Shown: one piece after another, positions 54,225 to 63,250 of the stretch
Layout of the letters: each line of letters begins with the position of its first letter
Position numbering within the stretch: position 1 is the first letter of the stretch
Assembly (NCBI RefSeq): GCF_030269605.1
Contig: NZ_BSTQ01000009.1
Location: 1 to 64,000 of the forward strand
DNA length: 64,000 nt
From: Lentzea sp. NBRC 105346
GTDB taxonomy: Bacteria > Actinomycetota > Actinomycetes > Mycobacteriales > Pseudonocardiaceae
Reading direction: 5' to 3'
Program-made: the position numbers and the translations under genes
Notes under the pieces: generated by a model
Databases searched by the model: none
What the model was told of the DNA's origin: nothing
What the model saw: the letters and a program-made list of their open reading frames with translations, nothing else

Positions 54225-55310
54225 ATGGCTTCGAAGGCAGTGCTGGCGATCGGCACCCGCAAGGGCCTGTGGGTCGCTACCAGCGAGGATCGCGTTTCGT
54301 GGCACCTGGACGGGCCACATCACCCGATGACGGGCGTGTACGCCGTGGCGATCGACACGCGTCCGGCTGTACCTCGCCTGCTGGCCGGCGTGACGTCCGA
54401 GCACTGGGGCCCGTCGGTGGCCACGTCCGACGACTTGGGCGTCACCTGGGACGAACCCGATCACGCTCCCATCGCCTTTCCCGCTGATGCGTCCTTGGAG
54501 CGGGTGTGGCAACTGCAGCCGGGGTCTGTTAGTCAGCCGGGCGTGGTGTGGGCGGGCACGGAGCCGTCCGCGCTGTTCCGCTCTACTGATGGTGGCCGGA
54601 CGTACTCGTTCATCGAGGGCCTGTGGAAGCACCCGCACCGCACGGAGTGGGGCGCGGGCTTCGGCGGCCAGGCAGTTCACTCGATCGTGCCCTCGCCTGA
54701 TGATCCCTCCCGGGTGACCGTGGCGATGTCGACCGGCGGCGTGTACCGGACGTCGGATGGCGGCGCGTCCTGGGAGGCCAGCAACACGGGCATCAAGGCT
54801 TACTTCATGCCGGACCCGTATCCCGAGTTCGGCCAATGCGTGCACAAGATCGCCCAGCACGCTTCGAACCCTTCGCGGTTCTACCTGCAGAACCACCACG
54901 GCGTGTACCGCAGCGACGACGGCGGCGTCACCTGGAAGTCCATAGCGGACGGTCTGCCGACGGACTTCGGCTTCGCCATGGTCGTCCACCCGCACGAGCC
55001 CGACACGATCTACAACTTCCCGATCGAGACGGACGGCCGCCGCTTCCCGCCCGAGGGCAAGTGCCGGGTGTACCGCAGCCGCGACGCCGGCAACACCTGG
55101 GAGGCCTTGGGTTCCGGCCTACCCGACTCCTTCTGGACCGCGGTAATGCGCGACGCCATGTGCACCGACTCCGGCTCGCCGGCGGGCATCTACTTCGGGT
55201 CCCGCTCGGGCTCGGTCTACGCGTCACCCGACGAGGGCGACCATTGGCACCTGGTGGCGGACAACCTCCCGGACGTCCTGTCGGTGCGAGCGGCGGTGAT
55301 CGCTTCGTGA
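54225..55310 (+). CDS. BNR/YCF48-like beta-propeller protein
   Basis: 361 residues from the ATG at 54225 with GGGGAGG upstream. Repeated propeller strands with the Asp-box pattern SxDxGxxW: ATSDDLGVTWDEP, RSTDGGRTYSF, RTSDGGASWEA, RSDDGGVTWKS and RSRDAGNTWEA. This is the sialidase-like or photosystem-assembly-like propeller. No signal peptide, so probably cytosolic. The gene is coupled by GTGA to a MoaD-like gene, so the propeller may act with the sulfur carrier (inference). Confidence 0.85.
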   Translation: MASKAVLAIGTRKGLWVATSEDRVSWHLDGPHHPMTGVYAVAIDTRPAVPRLLAGVTSEHWGPSVATSDDLGVTWDEPDHAPIAFPADASLERVWQLQPGSVSQPGVVWAGTEPSALFRSTDGGRTYSFIEGLWKHPHRTEWGAGFGGQAVHSIVPSPDDPSRVTVAMSTGGVYRTSDGGASWEASNTGIKAYFMPDPYPEFGQCVHKIAQHASNPSRFYLQNHHGVYRSDDGGVTWKSIADGLPTDFGFAMVVHPHEPDTIYNFPIETDGRRFPPEGKCRVYRSRDAGNTWEALGSGLPDSFWTAVMRDAMCTDSGSPAGIYFGSRSGSVYASPDEGDHWHLVADNLPDVLSVRAAVIAS

Positions 55311-55591
55311 GGGTCTCCGTACTAGTCCCCGGCGTCCTCCGCACTGCCGTGGGCGGCGCGTCCCGCCTGGACGTAGATGTAGCCGCCCCCGCAACTCTGG
55401 GCTCCGTACTGGACTCCTTGGCCTCCCAGTACCCGGCGCTGGACCGCAAACTCCGCGACGAGCGCGCGGGCCTGCGCCGCTACGTCAACTTCTACGTGGA
55501 CGGCGAGGAGTGCCGCCGGCTGGACGGCGCCGCAACGCCGATCAACCCAGGCGCGGAGATCCAGATCCTCCCGTCGGTAGCGGGCGGCTGA
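55307..55591 (+). CDS. MoaD/ThiS-like sulfur carrier protein
   Basis: 94 residues, GTG start overlapping the propeller stop. A beta-grasp fold (VRVSVLVPGVLRTAVGGA) ending in the Gly-Gly tail SVAGG, which in MoaD and ThiS is adenylated and thiocarboxylated. No molybdopterin or thiamine genes are adjacent, so the acceptor pathway is unknown. The pairing with a BNR propeller is the main clue to its job. Confidence 0.85.
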   Translation: MRVSVLVPGVLRTAVGGASRLDVDVAAPATLGSVLDSLASQYPALDRKLRDERAGLRRYVNFYVDGEECRRLDGAATPINPGAEIQILPSVAGG

Positions 55592-56324
55592 CCTTGCCCC
55601 GCACCCCGCGTCGGCCAAGCCCCGTCTCCACGTGGCTCGCCTTCGCGTGGCCGGTCTTGGCGTGGCTCGCCGGGCAGGGTCGCTGCTGGTCTCTGTGCTG
55701 GTACCGCCCCACCCGCCGAGGCGGCGCGGACATAGGTGTCGCGAACGGGCCGTTGACCGCAATCGCGCGGAACGAACCGGCCCGCTCAATCGTTGCGCAA
55801 CAAGGAAGCGCGCGGGGGCAGCGGCATCAGCCCCAGGTCCCGCCTGGCCATCGCCCTCGGGTCCGGCTCGACCGGCGGTGCCCTCGGGTCCGGCTAGGCC
55901 AGCAGCCCCAGGTCCGGCTCGACCGGCAGCGGCCTCGGGTCCGGCTAGGCCAGCGGCCTCAGGTCCCGCCTGGCCATCGACCGGCAGCGGCCTCGGGTCC
56001 GACCCGTCCAGCAGCCCCAGGTGCGGCGGACCGCGGCCCCCCGGTCCGGCTCGGACAGCGACCCGTTCGCCGCCACTCCGCCGCCTTCGCCGGGTATCTC
56101 GCCAGCGATCATGCCTGCGGCGTCACGCCTCGTCCGTGAGCCCTGCCGCACCGGCCACCGCGTCCGCTGCCTCAGCTCGCCGCCCGCCCAGCGGTCACGC
56201 CCCCAGGCCAGCGGGGCGCGCGGTCGCCCTGCTGCGTTGGCCACCGCTGCACTGCCTTCCTCGCGGCTTTCGCCGCCGCCCGCCCCAGCGATGCCGCTCC
56301 AGCGATGCCGCCCCGCCCCAGCGA
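55592..56324. other. Gene-free 730-base segment with short tandem repeats
   Basis: No frame here carries a credible protein. The only long plus-strand frames read Pro/Arg repeats and run into the antisense of the SWIM gene. The central part is the tandem repeat at 55829-56056; the remainder is GC-rich with scattered short repeats (CTGCGGCG and CCGCCCAGCG types). Confidence 0.55.
55829..56056. repeat. Imperfect tandem repeat of 24-27 base units
   Basis: About eight units of the kind GCCCTCGGGTCCGGCTMGRC (then CRGCRG), for example at 55853-55879, 55880-55906, 55931 and 55989. Units keep multiples of three, but the encoded Pro/Arg text does not look like a natural protein. Confidence 0.6.
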
Positions 56325-57176
56325 TCAGGCCTCGGCCGGCGGATCCGCGAGCGCCTGGTACGCGGGCCGGAGCACGTCGACGAGGCCGGCACCTCGCACG
56401 GTGACGGGCACGGCGTCGAGCTGGTCGAGCACCGCATCGGGCCGGCCCGTCAGCGCCGCGGGCGGTCCGCCGAGGGCGATGGTGTTCTGCTTCGTCCAGA
56501 ACGTGTCCAGGCACTTCGTCAGAGGCGGTGCGTCCCCCTCGCCGACCGCCGCCAGTCGCTGCTCGGCCCGCACCTTGGCGCCGCGCAGGGTGCGGAGCCG
56601 TTCGAGTAGGTCGTCACGGCCGCGGCCGCGCCACGCGAGGATTTCGAAGGGGTCCTTGTCGAACGATTCGGCCAGCAGGTAGCAGGTTGCGGCGAGGTGC
56701 TTGCACGGAACTTCCCAGTCCGGGCACGAGCAATCCATAGTCAACTCGCGCATGGACGTCGGGAAAAGCCGCAGACCCAGCTCTGCGAACAGGTCCTCGA
56801 TGTCCGGAGGCATCTCGCCGGCCAGCAACTTGGCCGCGTACAAAGCCTTGCCCGCCAAGGCTTCCTCGATGCGGCGCCACTCCGCGGCGGTGAAGGCCTT
56901 GATCGCGATGCGCGTTTTGTACGGGGTTGGGCGCGAGCCCTGGACGAGGGCGATCACCATGCTCGTCGACAGCGACAGGCTCAGCACCTGGCCCTGCCGG
57001 GCGTATGCGCGGCCGCGCGTGAGGCGGCCGCCCATGCCGAACGACTCCAGGACTTCCAGGAAGCGGCGTGACCACCAGGTTTGGCCTATTTCGCCGCGTT
57101 TGCTGCGGGCTTTCAGGCCGCCCTCTACTCGGATGGGCTTCTGATAGGGGCCGTAGCCGGACCAGTGGTCACTCAC
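56325..57176 (-). CDS. SWIM zinc finger protein paired with an SNF2 ATPase
   Basis: 283 residues. The SWIM motif is CSCPDWEVPCKH (CxCx6CxH) at about 149-160, a zinc-binding module for DNA or protein contact. The N-terminus (WSGYGPYQKPIRVEGGLKAR) is typical of actinobacterial partners of SNF2-type helicases. It starts within the end of the SNF2 gene (eight-base overlap) and so is translated with it. Likely an accessory subunit of a nucleic-acid remodelling complex. Confidence 0.9.
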   Translation of the reverse strand: MSDHWSGYGPYQKPIRVEGGLKARSKRGEIGQTWWSRRFLEVLESFGMGGRLTRGRAYARQGQVLSLSLSTSMVIALVQGSRPTPYKTRIAIKAFTAAEWRRIEEALAGKALYAAKLLAGEMPPDIEDLFAELGLRLFPTSMRELTMDCSCPDWEVPCKHLAATCYLLAESFDKDPFEILAWRGRGRDDLLERLRTLRGAKVRAEQRLAAVGEGDAPPLTKCLDTFWTKQNTIALGGPPAALTGRPDAVLDQLDAVPVTVRGAGLVDVLRPAYQALADPPAEA

Positions 57177-60150
57177 CGACGGCCTCCCCGGAGAGGGCCA
57201 GCAGTTCGCGCAGCTGAGTTGTCGAGAGCTCGGTCAGCCAGTTCTCGCCCGCGCCGACTACCAGCTGCGCGAGGGCGCGCTTCTCCTCGATCATGCGGTC
57301 GATGCGCTCCTCCAGCGTGCCGATGCAGACGAACTTGCGCACCTGCACCTTCTGCGTCTGGCCGATGCGGAACGCGCGGTCGGTCGCCTGGTCCTCGACC
57401 GCCGGGTTCCACCAGCGGTCGAGGTGGATCACGTGGTTCGCCGCCGTCAGGTTGAGGCCCGTGCCGCCTGCCTTGAGGGACAACAGGAAGATCGACGGGC
57501 CGCGCGTCGACTGGAACCGTTCGACCATGGCGTCGCGTTGCGCCTTGTTCGTGCCGCCGTGCAGGAACAGGACGTCGGTGTCGAAGCGCGCGCTCAGGTA
57601 GGGCACCAGCATGCTGCCGAACTCGGTGAACTGCGTGAAGCACAAGGCTTTGTCGCCCTCGGCCAGCACCTCGTCGAGGATTTCCTCCAGCCGCGTCAGC
57701 TTTCCCGAACGTCCCGCTACGCGGGAGCCGTCGCTCAGGAAGTGGGCCGGGTGGTTGCAGACCTGCTTGAGCTTCGACATCGTCGCCAGCACCAAGCCCT
57801 TGCGCTGAATGCCTTCGCTGTCGTCGATGCGTTGCAGCATGTCGTTGACCACGGCTTGGTACAGCGACGCCTGCTCTGGGGTGAGGTTGCACAGCTGGCG
57901 CATCTCCACCTTGTCCGGCAGGTCGGTGATGATGCGCGGATCGGTCTTCACGCGGCGCAGCACGAACGGTGTGGTGATCTTGCGCAGGCGGGCTGCGGCG
58001 TCCTCGTCGTTGTGGCGTTCCACCGGCACCGCGAAGCGTGCGCGGAATGTGTTGACCGTGCCCAGGACGCCGGGGTTCGCGAAGTCCATGATGGACCAGA
58101 GTTCCGCCAGACGGTTCTCGATCGGAGTGCCCGTCAGCGCTACGCGGTGGCGTGCGGAAAGTTGGCGCACCGCCTGGGACTGTCTCGTGTTGCTGTTCTT
58201 GATGTTCTGCGCCTCGTCGAGCACGACGCGTTCCCAGGTGATCTCGCCCAGCGCGTCGGCGTCTCGCGCTGCCAACGCGTACGTGGTCAGCACGAGGTCG
58301 TGCTCCTCGACCGCCTCGCGTAGCGCGTCGCCGTTGAAGCGGTCCGCGCCGTGATGCACATGCACGGACAGCTCGGGGGTGAAGCGGACCGCTTCGCGCT
58401 GCCAGTTGCCGACTACCGACATCGGGCAGATCAGCAACGTCGGCGGCAGCTTTTCGTTGGCGCGGTTGAGGGCTTCCAACGCCAGCAGCTGCACGGTCTT
58501 GCCGAGACCCATGTCGTCGGCCAGGCACGCGCCGAGCCCGAGCTTGTCCAGGAACGCCAGCCAGGCCAGCCCGCGTCGCTGGTATGGGCGCAGCGTCGCG
58601 CCGAAACCCTCCGGCGGCTCGACCGGTTCCAGGCTCTGCTCGACCTTGCCGGACAACAGGTCGCCGAGCCAGCCGTCGCCGGTGACGGCGTTGAGCGGCA
58701 ACGGAAGGCTTTCGTCCTCCGGGTGCAGTCCACTGTGGAGCATGGCTTGTGCAGCGGTCATCTGGCCGCCGCCACGCTTGAGGAACGCCAAGCCGGCCGC
58801 CAGGCGTTTCTGGTCGACCTGCACCCACTGTCCGCGCACCTTGACCAGCGGCACCTTCGCAGCGGCTAGCGCCGCGAGTTCGGCCTCGGTCAGCGTGTCC
58901 TCGCCGAGCGCGAGCTCCCACTTGTAGTCGACGATCGACTTCAGGCCGATCTCGCTCTCCTTGGCCACCGCGCCCGCGGTGCCGCGGCTCGACGTGGTGA
59001 GCTTCAGGCCGAGCTTGGCCGGGTGCTGCCACCACGAGGGCAGCAGCACGCCGAACCCGGCCTGCGTCAGCAGCGGCGCGCTCTGCAGGAAGCGGTACGC
59101 GCCCTCGGCGTCGACCTCCAACTCCGCGGGATGCGAACTGTGCAGCGCCTGGTCCAGGTCCGGGCACAGCCGGCCGGCCCGCCCGAGGTCGGTCAGCAGG
59201 AACTCCTGCGGCGACGGCACCCACCGCCGCAGCACGCTGTCGTCGGCGAACCACACCTGCTCGGCGGTCACGAGCACACTGGGGTCGTCGACCGACTGCA
59301 GCAGGAACTCGACGGCCCACTCGTCCTGGAACTCGTCGCCCTGACCGGGGGAGCGCAGGCGGAAGCACGTGCGCACCGGACTGTTGCGCACTCCGCTCGC
59401 ATGCCACCGCTCGAGGTGCTCGCGCAGCTCGTACAGCTCGACCGGGTCGGCCTCGAACGCGGGCTCACCCGTGAGCGCGTCGAGCCACGTCTCGACCGTG
59501 GTCGCCCGGCCGCGGCGTTTCGGCGCGATCTTCAGCGGGCCGAGCCGCGTCCGCACCTCCTCGTCCACCGCGGTGGCGAGCGCGGCGCGCACCAGGTCGG
59601 CCGGACTGCTCACGATCTCCTCGCACCGGCACGCCGGTGGCATCGCCGCCTGCAGCGACGCGAACCGTGCGGTGTCCGCTCCAGTCAGCGCGGGCACCCA
59701 GCACGCCACCGGCCGGTCGGCCGCGATCGACGGCAGCACGCGTCCGCGGGCGACGAGGTCCTTCGCGAACGACGCCACCTCGAACACGAACCGCGCCGAG
59801 TCGCTCAGGCGCACCTCGTCCACCGGTGCGGCGTCCGGCCGCAACGGGATCGTGGGGACACCCCACGGCCGCAGCTTCACGGTTCCGCGCGGCGCGCGCC
59901 CGGCCGTGAGCGGATCGCGGACGAGCTCCGGCGACGCAGCGGGTCCGCTCGCGAACGACGGCAGCAGCAACGTCCGCGTGGTCGCCTTGACCTCGTCGAG
60001 GCCGACGGCGTCAGCGAGCGCGTCCGCGCCCGCCGCGAACGGGTGCGGCACGTCCCGGCGCTTGCTGTCCGTGCGTGCGGGCAGCTCGGAGTCCTCCGCC
60101 CACAGGACCGGTCGCCCGTCGGCGGTGCAGAGTCCATGCAACACCAGCAC
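57169..60150 (-). CDS. SNF2-family DEAD/DEAH-box ATPase
   Basis: 993 residues. An N-terminal region of about 500 residues is specific to this bacterial group. The SNF2 core then has motif I LADDMGLGKTVQLLALEALN (about 545), motif II VVLDEAQNIKN, motif III ALTGTPIENRLAELW, and C-terminal helicase motifs with FLLSLKAGGTGLNLTAANHV and ATDRAFRIGQTQKVQ. A double-strand DNA translocase that could remove proteins or remodel nucleoprotein. GTG at 60150 or 60144; TAGGGT on the minus strand six bases upstream suggests a leaderless transcript. Operon with the SWIM gene. Confidence 0.92.
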   Translation of the reverse strand: MLVLHGLCTADGRPVLWAEDSELPARTDSKRRDVPHPFAAGADALADAVGLDEVKATTRTLLLPSFASGPAASPELVRDPLTAGRAPRGTVKLRPWGVPTIPLRPDAAPVDEVRLSDSARFVFEVASFAKDLVARGRVLPSIAADRPVACWVPALTGADTARFASLQAAMPPACRCEEIVSSPADLVRAALATAVDEEVRTRLGPLKIAPKRRGRATTVETWLDALTGEPAFEADPVELYELREHLERWHASGVRNSPVRTCFRLRSPGQGDEFQDEWAVEFLLQSVDDPSVLVTAEQVWFADDSVLRRWVPSPQEFLLTDLGRAGRLCPDLDQALHSSHPAELEVDAEGAYRFLQSAPLLTQAGFGVLLPSWWQHPAKLGLKLTTSSRGTAGAVAKESEIGLKSIVDYKWELALGEDTLTEAELAALAAAKVPLVKVRGQWVQVDQKRLAAGLAFLKRGGGQMTAAQAMLHSGLHPEDESLPLPLNAVTGDGWLGDLLSGKVEQSLEPVEPPEGFGATLRPYQRRGLAWLAFLDKLGLGACLADDMGLGKTVQLLALEALNRANEKLPPTLLICPMSVVGNWQREAVRFTPELSVHVHHGADRFNGDALREAVEEHDLVLTTYALAARDADALGEITWERVVLDEAQNIKNSNTRQSQAVRQLSARHRVALTGTPIENRLAELWSIMDFANPGVLGTVNTFRARFAVPVERHNDEDAAARLRKITTPFVLRRVKTDPRIITDLPDKVEMRQLCNLTPEQASLYQAVVNDMLQRIDDSEGIQRKGLVLATMSKLKQVCNHPAHFLSDGSRVAGRSGKLTRLEEILDEVLAEGDKALCFTQFTEFGSMLVPYLSARFDTDVLFLHGGTNKAQRDAMVERFQSTRGPSIFLLSLKAGGTGLNLTAANHVIHLDRWWNPAVEDQATDRAFRIGQTQKVQVRKFVCIGTLEERIDRMIEEKRALAQLVVGAGENWLTELSTTQLRELLALSGEAVGE

Positions 60151-60220
60151 CCCAGAACCCTATTCGGTTGTCGATTCCCAGTGGTCGGTAGCACCTCCTC
60201 ACGTGTGTTCACATATCCCC

Positions 60221-61693
60221 ATGCCCGAAGCACCGCTGGACCTGGGCCCGTCGGACGAACCGGTCGTCCTGGACGGCCGGTCGCTCGGCGGCGAGGACGT
60301 TGTCCGCGTCGCCCGGTTCCACGTCCCCGTCACCGTGCACGCCGACGGACGCCACCGCGTCGAAGCGTCGTGGCATGCCACCCGCCGGCTCGTCACGCAG
60401 CAGTTGATCTACGGCCGCAACACGGGTGTCGGCGCCAACCGCAGCGAGGTCGTCGACGCGTTCGGCGAGGCCGATCACGGTCTGCGCCTGCTGCGCAGCC
60501 ACGCGGGCGGGCTCGGCGGCATGCTCCCGGAGGAGCAGGTTCGCGCGATGCTGGTCGTCCGGCTCAACCAGCTCCTCGCGGGCGGCGCCGGTCTGCGCCC
60601 CGCCGTGGTCGACGCGCTGACGGACGCGTTGAACAACAGCTGCTATCCGGGCGTCCACGAGTACGGCGCGATCGGTACCGGTGACCTCACCGCACTCGCC
60701 GAGACCGGTCTCACCCTCATCGGCGAACGTTTCTGGCTCGGTTCGACAACCACCCCTTCCCCGATCGAACTGGACTCCGGCGACGCGCTGGCGCTGATCA
60801 GCAGCAACGCGCTCACCATCGGCATGGCCGGCCTCGCGTGGCACACCGCCCGCCAGCTGCTGCAGGCGGCGCACGTCGTGACCGCGTTCTCCTTCCTCGC
60901 CGTGAACGGCTCGACGGAGGCCTACGCCGAGCGTGTCCACCAGGGCCGGCCGCACCCCGGTCAGGTCGCGGTCGCGGCCGAGATGCGGAGGTTGCTCGGT
61001 TCTCCCGGATCCGGTGCGCGGATCCAGGATCCGTTCGGGTACCGCTGTTTCCCGCAGATCCACGGCCCCGCGATCGACGCCGTCACCGACCTCGGACGCG
61101 TACTCGAGGTCGAGATCAACGCCGCCGCCGAGAACCCGCTCGTGTGGGCCGAGGACGACGCCGTGTACCACCACGGCGCGTTCCACTGCGCCTACCTCGG
61201 CCAGACGCTCGACCGGGTCCGGCTCGCCCTGCTGCACACCGGTCACCTGTCGACCGCGCGGCTCGCCACCCTCGTGGAGCCGAGCTTCACGGGGCTCAGG
61301 CCGTTCCTGGCGGAAGGCGTCAGCGGCAGCTCGGGGGTGATGATCCTCGAGTACAGCGCGGCCTCCGCGCTCGCCGAGGTGCGCACCCTCGCCGAACCCG
61401 CCAGCCTGGGCAACGCTGTCGTGTCGCGCGGGCTGGAGGAGCACTCCAGCTTCGCTTTCCAGTCGGCGAGCCAGGCGTTGCGCTCGCTGTCGGCGTTCCG
61501 GCTCGTGCTCGCCTGCGAGCTCGTCGCTGCCGTGCGTGCCTTGCGGTTGCGCCGGGTGGTGCCTGGGACGCCTTCGTTGCGGGCGGCGTTCGAGCTGGCC
61601 GAGTCCAAGTTGAACCCGGATATGGCGGACCGGCAGCTCAGTCCGGACGTCGAGGCCGCGTCAGCGTTGCTGGACGACTTCGCCCTCTGCTGA
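60221..61693 (+). CDS. HAL/PAL superfamily protein with non-canonical MIO triad
   Basis: 490 residues, aligning along its length with histidine/phenylalanine ammonia-lyases. Y64 is in LIYGRNTGVGANR, the position of the catalytic tyrosine. At the MIO site, normally GSVGASGDLAPLA, it reads GAIGTGDLTALA: the Ala-Ser-Gly triad that cyclises into the MIO cofactor is G152-T153-G154. Further on, QDPYSLRC-type sequence is QDPFGYRC (F272 for Tyr). NPLVW and EEHSSFAFQSA remain. It may form an unusual prosthetic group from Thr, use another chemistry, or be inactive. ATG at 60221 without a clear ribosome site. It converges on an aldo-keto reductase gene. Confidence 0.85.
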   Translation: MPEAPLDLGPSDEPVVLDGRSLGGEDVVRVARFHVPVTVHADGRHRVEASWHATRRLVTQQLIYGRNTGVGANRSEVVDAFGEADHGLRLLRSHAGGLGGMLPEEQVRAMLVVRLNQLLAGGAGLRPAVVDALTDALNNSCYPGVHEYGAIGTGDLTALAETGLTLIGERFWLGSTTTPSPIELDSGDALALISSNALTIGMAGLAWHTARQLLQAAHVVTAFSFLAVNGSTEAYAERVHQGRPHPGQVAVAAEMRRLLGSPGSGARIQDPFGYRCFPQIHGPAIDAVTDLGRVLEVEINAAAENPLVWAEDDAVYHHGAFHCAYLGQTLDRVRLALLHTGHLSTARLATLVEPSFTGLRPFLAEGVSGSSGVMILEYSAASALAEVRTLAEPASLGNAVVSRGLEEHSSFAFQSASQALRSLSAFRLVLACELVAAVRALRLRRVVPGTPSLRAAFELAESKLNPDMADRQLSPDVEAASALLDDFALC

Positions 61694-61707
61694 CGCGTGT
61701 TCGGGAC

Positions 61708-62691
61708 CTAGTCGTTGAGGCGGGACATCAGCTGCTCGGGGTAGCGATCACCGGCAGCCGCGCCCCGCGGGACCGCCGCGTCCAAGGCGGTCAGGATGTC
61801 GGCGTCGAGGTTCACGTCGGCGGCCGCGGCGTTCTGTTCCAGGTAGCTGATGCGCTTCGTGCCGGGAATCGGGATCACGTCCGGACCCTGGTGCAGCAGC
61901 CACGCGAGCGCGAGCTGCGTCGGGGTGGCGCCGACCTGCTCGGCCAGCGTCTTGACTCGCTCCGCCAGCGCGAGGTTCCGCGTCAGGTTGTCGCCCTGGA
62001 AGCGCGGGTCGACACGGCGGTAGTCGTCCGGTGCGAGCGAGTCGAGATCCGTCACCGTGCCGGTCAGGAAGCCACGGCCGACCGGCGAGTACGGCACCAC
62101 GGCGACGCCGAGCTCGCGTGCGGCGGGCAGCACCTCGGCCTCCAGCCCGCGTTCCCACAGCGAGTACTCGCTCTGCAGCGCGGCGATCGGATGCACGGCG
62201 TGGGCCCGCCGCAGTGTGTCGGCGCTGACCTCCGACAGCCCGATGTGCCGGATCTTGCCCAGGGCGACCAGGTCGGCGAGCGCGCCGACGGTGTCTTCGA
62301 TCGGCACCTCGGGATCACGCCGGTGCAGGTAGTACACGTCGATGTGGTCGATTCCGAGCCGGGCCAGGGACGCGTCAACGGCCTGCCGGGCGTACTCCGG
62401 CGTCGAGTCCACCGTCGCGACGCCGTCCTGCGGCCGGACGCCGAACTTGGTGGCCACGACGGCCTCGTCGCGGCGCCGTCCGGCCAGAGCGCGGCCCAGG
62501 AGCTGCTCGTTGTGGCCGCCGCCGTAGACGTCCGCGGTGTCGAGGAGGTTCACCCCGAGATCGAGAGCGCGGTGGATCGTCGCGATGGACTGCTCGTCGT
62601 CCGTGGCGCCGTAGAACTCGGACATGCCCATGAGGCCGAGCCCCAGGGCCGAGACCGATGGCCCGCTCGTGCCGAGCGTGCGCTGCTTCAT
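61708..62691 (-). CDS. Aldo/keto reductase
   Basis: 327 residues of the AKR TIM barrel: [20 protein letters not shown] start, D51 and Y56 ([15 protein letters not shown]), K82 (VVATKFG) and the catalytic His in VYYLHRRDP, completing the tetrad. NADPH binding region near [14 protein letters not shown]. It reduces aldehydes or ketones; this subgroup resembles AKR11/AKR13-type general reductases. Divergent from a MarR regulator with a palindrome in between. Confidence 0.92.
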   Translation of the reverse strand: MKQRTLGTSGPSVSALGLGLMGMSEFYGATDDEQSIATIHRALDLGVNLLDTADVYGGGHNEQLLGRALAGRRRDEAVVATKFGVRPQDGVATVDSTPEYARQAVDASLARLGIDHIDVYYLHRRDPEVPIEDTVGALADLVALGKIRHIGLSEVSADTLRRAHAVHPIAALQSEYSLWERGLEAEVLPAARELGVAVVPYSPVGRGFLTGTVTDLDSLAPDDYRRVDPRFQGDNLTRNLALAERVKTLAEQVGATPTQLALAWLLHQGPDVIPIPGTKRISYLEQNAAAADVNLDADILTALDAAVPRGAAAGDRYPEQLMSRLND

Positions 62692-62729
62692 GCCTGAACT
62701 CCTTAGCTTGTCGTCGAGAGAAGCTTATG

Positions 62730-62764
62730 AACTATAACTATTACTGTCAATAATGGTTGTAGTT
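62730..62764. promoter_or_regulatory. Near-perfect inverted repeat, probable MarR operator
   Basis: AACTATAACTATTA, seven bases, TAATGGTTGTAGTT: 12 of 14 arm positions pair. An AT-rich island in very GC-rich DNA, between the divergent aldo-keto reductase (start 62691) and MarR (start 62781). Confidence 0.65.
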
Positions 62765-62780
62765 ACCAACCTCACCTACG

Positions 62781-63197
62781 ATGGTTGCCATGGACGCGCT
62801 CTCCGCCGAGGTGGTGGCCCTGCTCGGGCGCATCACGGACCGCTACATCCGCGAATACGAGACGGCGGCCGCGCGGCACGGGATCACGCCGCAGCAGGCC
62901 AAGGCGTTGCTCGCCCTAGAGGAGCCGCTGCCGATGCGGCGCGTCGCCGAACGCGTGGGGGTCGAACCGTCCAACATCACGGGCATCGTCGACCGGCTGC
63001 AGACGCGTGGACTCGTCGAACGGCAGGCCGACCCAACCGACCGGCGTATCAAGCTCATCGCCACGACCGACGCCGGGAAGTCCGCCGCTGCGGATCTGCG
63101 CGGCCACCTCCGGTTCGCGAGCGACCCGCTCGTCGCGCTCACCGAACCTCAGCGCCGTGCCCTCCGTGACCTGCTCCACCTGATGGCGGAGTCCTAG
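62781..63197 (+). CDS. MarR family transcriptional regulator
   Basis: 138 residues; the ATG at 62790 is a possible alternative start. Winged helix with HGITPQQAKALLALEEPLPM and ERVGVEPSNITGIVDRL, and the wing at ERQADPTDRRIKLIATT. A dimeric repressor that senses phenolic or oxidant ligands in many cases. It very probably controls the divergent aldo-keto reductase and itself through the inverted repeat at 62730. Confidence 0.92.
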   Translation: MVAMDALSAEVVALLGRITDRYIREYETAAARHGITPQQAKALLALEEPLPMRRVAERVGVEPSNITGIVDRLQTRGLVERQADPTDRRIKLIATTDAGKSAAADLRGHLRFASDPLVALTEPQRRALRDLLHLMAES

Positions 63198-63250
63198 CGG
63201 CCTGCGTCGACGGTCTCGGCTTCGGCTGTCGGGTTTCGCGCGGCCGGCGT

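Noticed and set aside
55510-56609. Frames encoding Pro/Arg repeats (RPRVRLDRQ, RPQVPPGHR)
   Set aside because: They change register between repeat units and run into the antisense of the SWIM gene; better explained as a non-coding tandem repeat.
59369-60220. An 284-residue extension of the ammonia-lyase homologue
   Set aside because: It lies antisense to the SNF2 ATPase gene and has Ser/Arg-rich shadow text; the lyase homology starts right after the ATG at 60221.
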